Of a stretch of DNA of 64,000 bases, positions 59,462 through 64,000 are shown one piece after another. Under the pieces are notes generated by a model that did no database searches, was not told where the DNA came from, and saw nothing but the letters and a program-made list of their open reading frames with translations. Numbering within the stretch: the first letter of the stretch is position 1; the number at the start of each line of letters is the position of its first letter. The translations under genes and the position numbers were made by a program. This DNA comes from Kibdelosporangium banguiense (GTDB taxonomy: Bacteria > Actinomycetota > Actinomycetes > Mycobacteriales > Pseudonocardiaceae), in assembly GCF_017876405.1 (NCBI RefSeq), contig NZ_JAGINW010000001.1, positions 7,205,203-7,269,202 of the forward strand, given 5' to 3'.

Positions 59462-60267
59462 AACTGATCGAGGATGACGCTGCCCACGCAGCCGCCGCGG
59501 CCCGCGTCGTGATCCGTGAGCTGACCGAACTCGAAGAACTCAACGCGGTCTACGAGTTGTACAACGAGATCTGGCGGCCAGACCCGACCAACCCGCCGGT
59601 CACCACGGAACTGTTGCGGGCATTGACCAAGGCAGGCAACTACGTCAGCGGTGCGTACGACGGACGGCGGCTCGTCGGGGCATGTGTCGGCTTCTTCGGG
59701 ACACCCTCGGAAACGACGTTGCACAGCCATGTCGCCGGTGTCTCGGCGTCCGCGATGGGCCGCAGCGTGGGCTTCGCGCTCAAGCTGCACCAACGAGCCT
59801 GGGCGGCCGGCCATGGGCTGACGTCGATCACATGGACCTTCGACCCGTTGGTCAGCCGGAACGCCTACTTCAACCTGATGAAGCTCGGCGCCACGCCAAC
59901 GGAGTACCTGCCGAACTTCTACGGCGGCATGCACGACGGGATCAACGGCAACGATGAAAGCGACCGGCTGCTCGTGCACTGGGACCTCGGCAAAGTCGGG
60001 GCGCCGGTTGTCCAGTCGCGTAGTGAGGCCGTGATCGCGCTCGACCGGTCGGACACGGGTCTGCCTGTTGCCGGCGCACTGGACGGGCAGACCTTGCTTG
60101 TGGCCGCGCCACGCGACATCGAGTCGTTGCGTGCGGCCGATCCCAGTGCCGCCAAGCTATGGCGTGTGGCGATGCGTGACGTGCTCGGCACGTTGCTCGC
60201 CGAAGGCGCCCGTGTCACCGGGTACGACCGGTCGGGCTGGTACCTCGTGTCCAGAAAGGACAGCTGA
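59458..60267 (+). CDS. GNAT-type acyltransferase (probable succinyl-CoA:D-amino acid N-succinyltransferase)
   Basis: 269 aa, overlapping the M20 gene (ATGA). An acetyl-CoA-binding GNAT fold is suggested by IRELTELEELNAVYELYNEIW and by the motif GFALKLHQRAWAAGHGLTSITWTFDPLVSRNAYFNLMKLG. This is the COG3375-like family often encoded beside N-acylamino acid racemases. It would add succinyl from succinyl-CoA to a D-amino acid as the first step of D-to-L conversion. Assignment is by context and family memory. Confidence 0.7.
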   Translation: MKLIEDDAAHAAAAARVVIRELTELEELNAVYELYNEIWRPDPTNPPVTTELLRALTKAGNYVSGAYDGRRLVGACVGFFGTPSETTLHSHVAGVSASAMGRSVGFALKLHQRAWAAGHGLTSITWTFDPLVSRNAYFNLMKLGATPTEYLPNFYGGMHDGINGNDESDRLLVHWDLGKVGAPVVQSRSEAVIALDRSDTGLPVAGALDGQTLLVAAPRDIESLRAADPSAAKLWRVAMRDVLGTLLAEGARVTGYDRSGWYLVSRKDS

Positions 60268-61370
60268 TGAAGCTGGCGGGAGTGGAACTGCGGCTGATCG
60301 AGATGCCGCTGGTGGCGCCGTTCCGGACGTCCTTCGGCGTCGAGACCACGCGGGAGATCCTGCTGCTGCGTGCCGTCACGGATGATGCCGAGGGGTGGGG
60401 CGAGTGCGTGGCGATGTCCGACCCGCTGTATTCGTCGGAATACGCGGCCGCGGCGGCGGATGTGCTGACCAGGTTCTTCATCCCGGCGCTGGCCGGGACG
60501 CCGGTCCTGGGCACCGCGGTGGCGCCGGCGCTGGCGAGGTTCAAGGGTCATCGGATGGCCAAGGCGGCCCTGGAAATGGCCGTGCTGGACGCCGAACTGC
60601 GGGCCGAGGGCCGGTCGATGGCCCGCGAGCTCGGTGCCCTGCGTGACCGGGTCCCGTGTGGAGTGTCGGTCGGGATCATGGGATCGATCGGCGAGCTGCT
60701 CGACGCGGTCGGAGGCTACCTCGACGCCGGCTACCTGCGGATCAAGCTGAAGATCGAACCGGGCTGGGATGTCGAGCCGGTCCGCGCGGTGCGGGAACGC
60801 TTCGGCGACGACGTGCTGCTGCAGGTCGACGCCAACACCGCGTACACGCTGGCCGACGCGCGGCACCTGGCCCGGCTCGACCCGTTCGGCCTGCTGCTGA
60901 TCGAGCAGCCGTTCGACGAGGAGGACGTGCTCGGGCACGCCGAGCTGGCCAAGGTGATCAGCACCCCGGTGTGCCTGGACGAGTCGATCACCTCGGCCCG
61001 GGCCGCCGCGGACGCCATCCGCCTGGGCGCGTGCCAGATCGTGAACATCAAGCCTGGTCGCGTCGGCGGCTACCTGGAGGCGCGGCGTATCCATGACGTG
61101 TGCGTCGCGCACGGCGTGCCGGTGTGGGCCGGCGGCATGCTCGAGACCGGAATCGGGCGGGCCGCGAACGTCGCTTTGGCGGCGTTGCCCGGATGTACCG
61201 TGCCGGGCGACACGTCCGCTTCGGACCGGTACTACCGCACGGACATCACTGAGCCGTTCGTGCTCGAAGACGGTCACCTCGGTGTGCCGTCAGGGCCAGG
61301 CATCGGTGTCACGCCCATTCCCGGTGAACTCGAGAAAGTGACGACCAAGGTGGACTGGCTACCGCTGTGA
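60267..61370 (+). CDS. Enolase-superfamily N-succinylamino-acid racemase / o-succinylbenzoate synthase-like
   Basis: 367 aa, start shares one base with the previous stop (TGATG). Barrel residues of the MenC/NSAR group: KxK as RIKLKIEPG, metal Asp/Glu/Asp in LQVDANTA, LLIEQP and CLDESI, and the second Lys in NIKPGRVGG. Enzymes of this group dehydrate SHCHC for menaquinone or racemise N-acyl amino acids; the two are hard to separate by sequence. The GNAT and M20 neighbours favour N-succinylamino-acid racemase. Confidence 0.8.
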   Translation: MKLAGVELRLIEMPLVAPFRTSFGVETTREILLLRAVTDDAEGWGECVAMSDPLYSSEYAAAAADVLTRFFIPALAGTPVLGTAVAPALARFKGHRMAKAALEMAVLDAELRAEGRSMARELGALRDRVPCGVSVGIMGSIGELLDAVGGYLDAGYLRIKLKIEPGWDVEPVRAVRERFGDDVLLQVDANTAYTLADARHLARLDPFGLLLIEQPFDEEDVLGHAELAKVISTPVCLDESITSARAAADAIRLGACQIVNIKPGRVGGYLEARRIHDVCVAHGVPVWAGGMLETGIGRAANVALAALPGCTVPGDTSASDRYYRTDITEPFVLEDGHLGVPSGPGIGVTPIPGELEKVTTKVDWLPL

Positions 61371-62998
61371 GCGCGCACGACAGTCTCCGGCCGCGCGCCA
61401 GCCTCGGCCGTGTCCTCGACGACCTGGGCAACACGCTGCTGGAGCTGGTACACGGTGACGCGAACCGGCCAGGCGACATCGGCGGGATCGCTATCCACGA
61501 CCCGATCGAGGAATCGGTCCTGCCCAGCCACGCCCTCGTGCTGGGCGTCGGGCTGAGCGAACCATCAGCCAGCGCCGAGCTTCTGCGTTCGCTCGGAAGG
61601 CGCGGTGCGGCTGGTCTCGTGCTCAGGACGCCTGTCGCGATGTCCGACGAGCTGGCTGCGGCGGCAGAGTCATCGGGCGTCGCCGTGCTCGCGCTGGCTC
61701 GCGGCGCTTCGTGGGCGCAGCTCGCGGCAATGCTGCGCTCATCGCTCGCGGAAGGGGACGTCGGCGCCGCTGGGGCAGAGACGCTGGGCGGGGTGCCGTC
61801 CGGCGATCTGTTCGCGGTCGCCAACGCGGTCGCGGCGCTGATCGACGCGCCAGTGACCATTGAGGACCGAAGCTCACGCGTGCTTGCCTTCTCCGGCCGT
61901 CAGGACGAGGCTGATCCCTCCAGGGTGGAGACGATCCTCGGCCGTCAGGTGCCGGAACGGTACACCCGGCTGATGACCGAACGCGGCGTGTTCCGTGACC
62001 TCTACAGCAGCGACCAACCGGTGTTCATCGCGCCGACGGCCGCCGAACAGGAGGACTTTTTCGTGCCGCGTGTAGCTGTGGCCGTGCGCGCGGGCGACGA
62101 GTTCCTCGGGTCGATCTGGGCGGCTGTCCGTGAACCACTCGGCGCGGATCGCACAGAGGCCTTCGGCGACGCCGCCAAACTGGTCGCGTTGCACATGCTG
62201 CGAGTCCGGGCAGGCGCCGACGTCGAACGGCGGCTGCGCACAGACTTGCTGGCCACCGCTCTCGAAGGTGGCGCAGGTGCACGGGAAGCGTTGTCCCGCC
62301 TTGGCTTGGCCGAACTGCCCGTTGTCGTATTGGCTCTGGCGACAGTCCAATCAGGATATTCAACTGACGCCACAGTTGTCGCTGAACGGCAGCGGCTGAC
62401 CGACGGCCTGGCAATGCACCTCAGCGCCGTGCACCCTCGCTGTGCTGTCGCACTGATCGGTGATGTCGCGTATGGACTTGTGCCTGTTGCCCGCGACGGC
62501 GAACAGCTCGGCATCAGAGTGGCGACGGATTTCCTGGACCGTGTTGGCGACCGTATCCCTGCCGTGATCGGTATCGGCCCCGTCGCCTCCGACATCGCCG
62601 GCCTGGCCGACGCCCGCGCCAGCGCGGACCGAGCCGTCCAAGTCCTGCGCGCCGGAAACGCAGGCGGTCGCCGCGTAGCGCGCCTGGCTGACGTCTACGT
62701 CGAGGCTCTCGTCCTGGAACTACGAGACCTCGTCGCCGCCCGCGGCGGACAGATCACCGGACCGGTGGCCCGCCTCGTCGCCTATGACGACCAGCACAAC
62801 ACCAACCTGGTCGAGACCCTCCGAGCCTGGCTGGACGCCTTCGGCGACGTCATCGCGGCCTCAGCCGCCGTTTACGTCCACCCCAACACCTTCCGATATC
62901 GCCTGCGCCGCCTCACCGAGATCAGCGGCATCGACCTCGCCGACCCGGAGGCCCGCTTCGCGGCCATGCTCCAACTACGCGTCGTCCCTTTAAGGTGA
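61367..62998 (+). CDS. PucR-family transcriptional regulator
   Basis: 543 aa. Start overlaps the racemase gene by four bases. The PucR N-terminal domain (GDIGGIAIHDPIEESVLP; LGVGL) is followed by a GGDEF-like region and the C-terminal helix-turn-helix (LVETLRAWLDAFGDVIAASAAVYVHPNTFRYRLRRLTEISG). PucR-type activators control purine, amino acid and nitrogen catabolism. Being the last gene of the operon, it probably senses a breakdown product and controls the operon itself. Confidence 0.85.
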   Translation: MSAHDSLRPRASLGRVLDDLGNTLLELVHGDANRPGDIGGIAIHDPIEESVLPSHALVLGVGLSEPSASAELLRSLGRRGAAGLVLRTPVAMSDELAAAAESSGVAVLALARGASWAQLAAMLRSSLAEGDVGAAGAETLGGVPSGDLFAVANAVAALIDAPVTIEDRSSRVLAFSGRQDEADPSRVETILGRQVPERYTRLMTERGVFRDLYSSDQPVFIAPTAAEQEDFFVPRVAVAVRAGDEFLGSIWAAVREPLGADRTEAFGDAAKLVALHMLRVRAGADVERRLRTDLLATALEGGAGAREALSRLGLAELPVVVLALATVQSGYSTDATVVAERQRLTDGLAMHLSAVHPRCAVALIGDVAYGLVPVARDGEQLGIRVATDFLDRVGDRIPAVIGIGPVASDIAGLADARASADRAVQVLRAGNAGGRRVARLADVYVEALVLELRDLVAARGGQITGPVARLVAYDDQHNTNLVETLRAWLDAFGDVIAASAAVYVHPNTFRYRLRRLTEISGIDLADPEARFAAMLQLRVVPLR

Positions 62999-63005
62999 CG
63001 TGGTG

Positions 63006-63413
63006 ATGAGACCCGGCTACCAAATCGTTCCGATCGGACATGTCGAATCCGCTCTGCTCGACCCTGCCGCCGCACCGAGGCAGGGGAGTGAAGGGGCGCC
63101 GGACGCGTGGCTGGTGTTCGAGCCGGACATGGCGGCGGGGATCCACGACCTCGCGGCCGGCACCGACATCTTCGTGCTGACCTGGCTGCATCAAGCGCAG
63201 CGCGACGTGCTGAGCGTGCACCCGCGTGACGATCCGCGAAACCCGCTGACGGGAGTATTCAGCACCCGGTCGGCGGACCGGCCGAACCCGATCGGGCTGC
63301 ATCGGGTCCATGTCGCCGCGATCGACGGGCTCCGCGTGCTCGTACAAGACCTTGAAGCGGTGGACGGGACGCCCATCGTCGACGTCAAGCCCGTGCTCGA
63401 CGGCGCCCGGTAG
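63006..63413 (+). CDS. trmO: tRNA (adenine-N6)-methyltransferase TrmO (TsaA family)
   Basis: 135 aa from ATG 63006, nine bases after GGTG; a GTG at 63000 is also possible. Single-domain TsaA fold with the SAM-binding pattern GVFSTRSADRPNPIGL and the DGTPIVDVKP block. TrmO methylates t6A37 of tRNAs that read ACY codons. Gene ends one base before the convergent ligase gene. Confidence 0.85.
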   Translation: MRPGYQIVPIGHVESALLDPAAAPRQGSEGAPDAWLVFEPDMAAGIHDLAAGTDIFVLTWLHQAQRDVLSVHPRDDPRNPLTGVFSTRSADRPNPIGLHRVHVAAIDGLRVLVQDLEAVDGTPIVDVKPVLDGAR

Positions 63414-64000
63414 TCACGTCACGCCCGCGGCGATCAGCTGTTGCCAGATCTCGCTCTGGTCCACGACCGCCACGCCGAGTTTCTCGGCCTTGGTGAGTTT
63501 GCTCGCGCCGACGTCGGCGCCGGTGATGAGCATGTCTGTGCTCGCGGACACTGAGGACGCGGCGGTGGCACCGGCTTTCTCACAGAGGCGTTGGAAGGTG
63601 GGGCGGGGGACCTTCTCGCCGGAGCGGGGGTCGCTGATCGCGCCGGTGATCACCACTGTCTTGCCGGCCAGCGGCGCGTCGGAGGCGACGACGGGCGGGA
63701 GATCCTCGTCGCGCACATCCAGCGAGACACCAACCTCGCGCAGCCGTTCGAGCTCGGGGCGCAACCGGGCGAGGTGTGCGGTCAGGGAGGCGGCGACCTT
63801 GGGGCCGATGTCCTCCACGGCCACGAGCCGCTCCTCGCCTGCGTCGGCGACTTCTTCCAGGGAGCCGAATCCCGCGCGGCACAGCCGTGTGGCCGTGCCT
63901 TCGGAGGCCATCGGGATGGCGAGCCCGATCAGCGCCCGGCGCAGCCCCACCTGGCGGCCGGCGTCGATGGACTCGATCATGCGGGTCGCCGAGACCTCGC
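63414..64000 (-). CDS. NAD-dependent DNA ligase, C-terminal part (runs out of window)
   Basis: The frame stays open to the window edge (residues before the apparent Met read EVSATR), so the N-terminal part lies beyond 64000. The visible ~195 residues hold helix-hairpin-helix repeats (GFGSLEEVADA, VEDIGPKVAASL) and a BRCT domain (LAGKTVVITGAISDPRSGEKVPRPTF). The helix-hairpin-helix core GLAIPMASEGTATRL differs from the usual GIRHVG-type sequence of LigA, so this may be a paralogue and not the essential ligase. Confidence 0.75.
   Translation of the reverse strand, partial: EVSATRMIESIDAGRQVGLRRALIGLAIPMASEGTATRLCRAGFGSLEEVADAGEERLVAVEDIGPKVAASLTAHLARLRPELERLREVGVSLDVRDEDLPPVVASDAPLAGKTVVITGAISDPRSGEKVPRPTFQRLCEKAGATAASSVSASTDMLITGADVGASKLTKAEKLGVAVVDQSEIWQQLIAAGVT

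Noticed and set aside
60267..61370. Menaquinone menC
   Set aside because: No other men genes are nearby, and the M20 and GNAT neighbours match the N-succinyl amino acid route; however, sequence alone cannot exclude it.
1..64000. tRNA, rRNA genes and CRISPR arrays
   Set aside because: No tRNA T-loop signatures, rRNA-like sequence or regularly spaced short repeats were noticed on reading both strands.

Overview
The window is high-GC DNA with GTG starts, ATGA/GTGA gene overlaps and very rare TTA codons. Together with the DUF222-HNH, PucR, AfsR-like and LacI families present, this points to a filamentous actinomycete, probably of the Pseudonocardiales. The order is inferred, not shown. No rRNA, tRNA or CRISPR array was seen.

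Layout. 1-509 is the C-terminal end of a sensor histidine kinase. 472-13231 is transcribed leftwards: a VWA protein and a solute-binding protein, then a LacI regulator with a sugar ABC importer (binding protein and two permeases), a secreted glycoamylase-type protein, GH39 and GH13 glycosidases, and a polysaccharide deacetylase. This looks like glycan capture and cytoplasmic breakdown. 13389-19743 holds a membrane protein, a secreted lysyl-oxidase-like protein, a secreted amidase, a decayed sensor kinase, a quinone-type oxidoreductase and its divergent AraC regulator. 19789-21367 is a DUF222/HNH gene bracketed by ~115-bp inverted repeats, a candidate mobile unit. 21412-22752 is a PepSY membrane protein.

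22844-46753 is a biosynthetic gene cluster and the most interesting part. It pairs a lysine/ornithine N-monooxygenase with a cupin and a MetRS-like protein, the known machinery for making an N-N (hydrazine) bond. Here the cupin and MetRS-like parts are separate overlapping genes. Around them are three ATP-grasp ligases, a B12-dependent glutamate mutase pair (3-methylaspartate supply), an AsnRS-like ligase, a lone FMN glutamate-synthase domain, a carbamoyltransferase, a D-amino-acid-oxidase-type flavoenzyme, an arginine dihydrolase/DDAH-like protein (ornithine supply), an Fe(II)/2-oxoglutarate amino-acid hydroxylase, two transporters and a peptide-binding protein with no signal peptide. No NRPS or PKS is present, so the product is probably a small peptide-like hydrazine joined by ATP-grasp enzymes. 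The product was not recognised. The three operons share a two-box promoter motif, TTGATTGTTC-N14/15-TTCCGGTCAA. The same motif precedes the amidase at 15325, which lies outside the cluster and also carries a TTA codon, so the amidase is likely part of the regulon. An AfsR-like NB-ARC regulator (37914-39359) is the in-cluster candidate controller.

46819-49370 holds a hemerythrin, a small conserved protein and the housekeeping MetRS. 49931-62998 is one operon: a Dpp-type peptide importer with a fused permease-ATPase, an S9 peptidase fused to a serine beta-lactamase domain, then an M20 hydrolase, a GNAT enzyme, an enolase-superfamily racemase and a PucR regulator. The last enzymes match the N-succinyl route that converts D- to L-amino acids, so the operon probably scavenges peptides rich in D-residues. 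The window closes with TrmO and the C-terminal part of an NAD-dependent DNA ligase.
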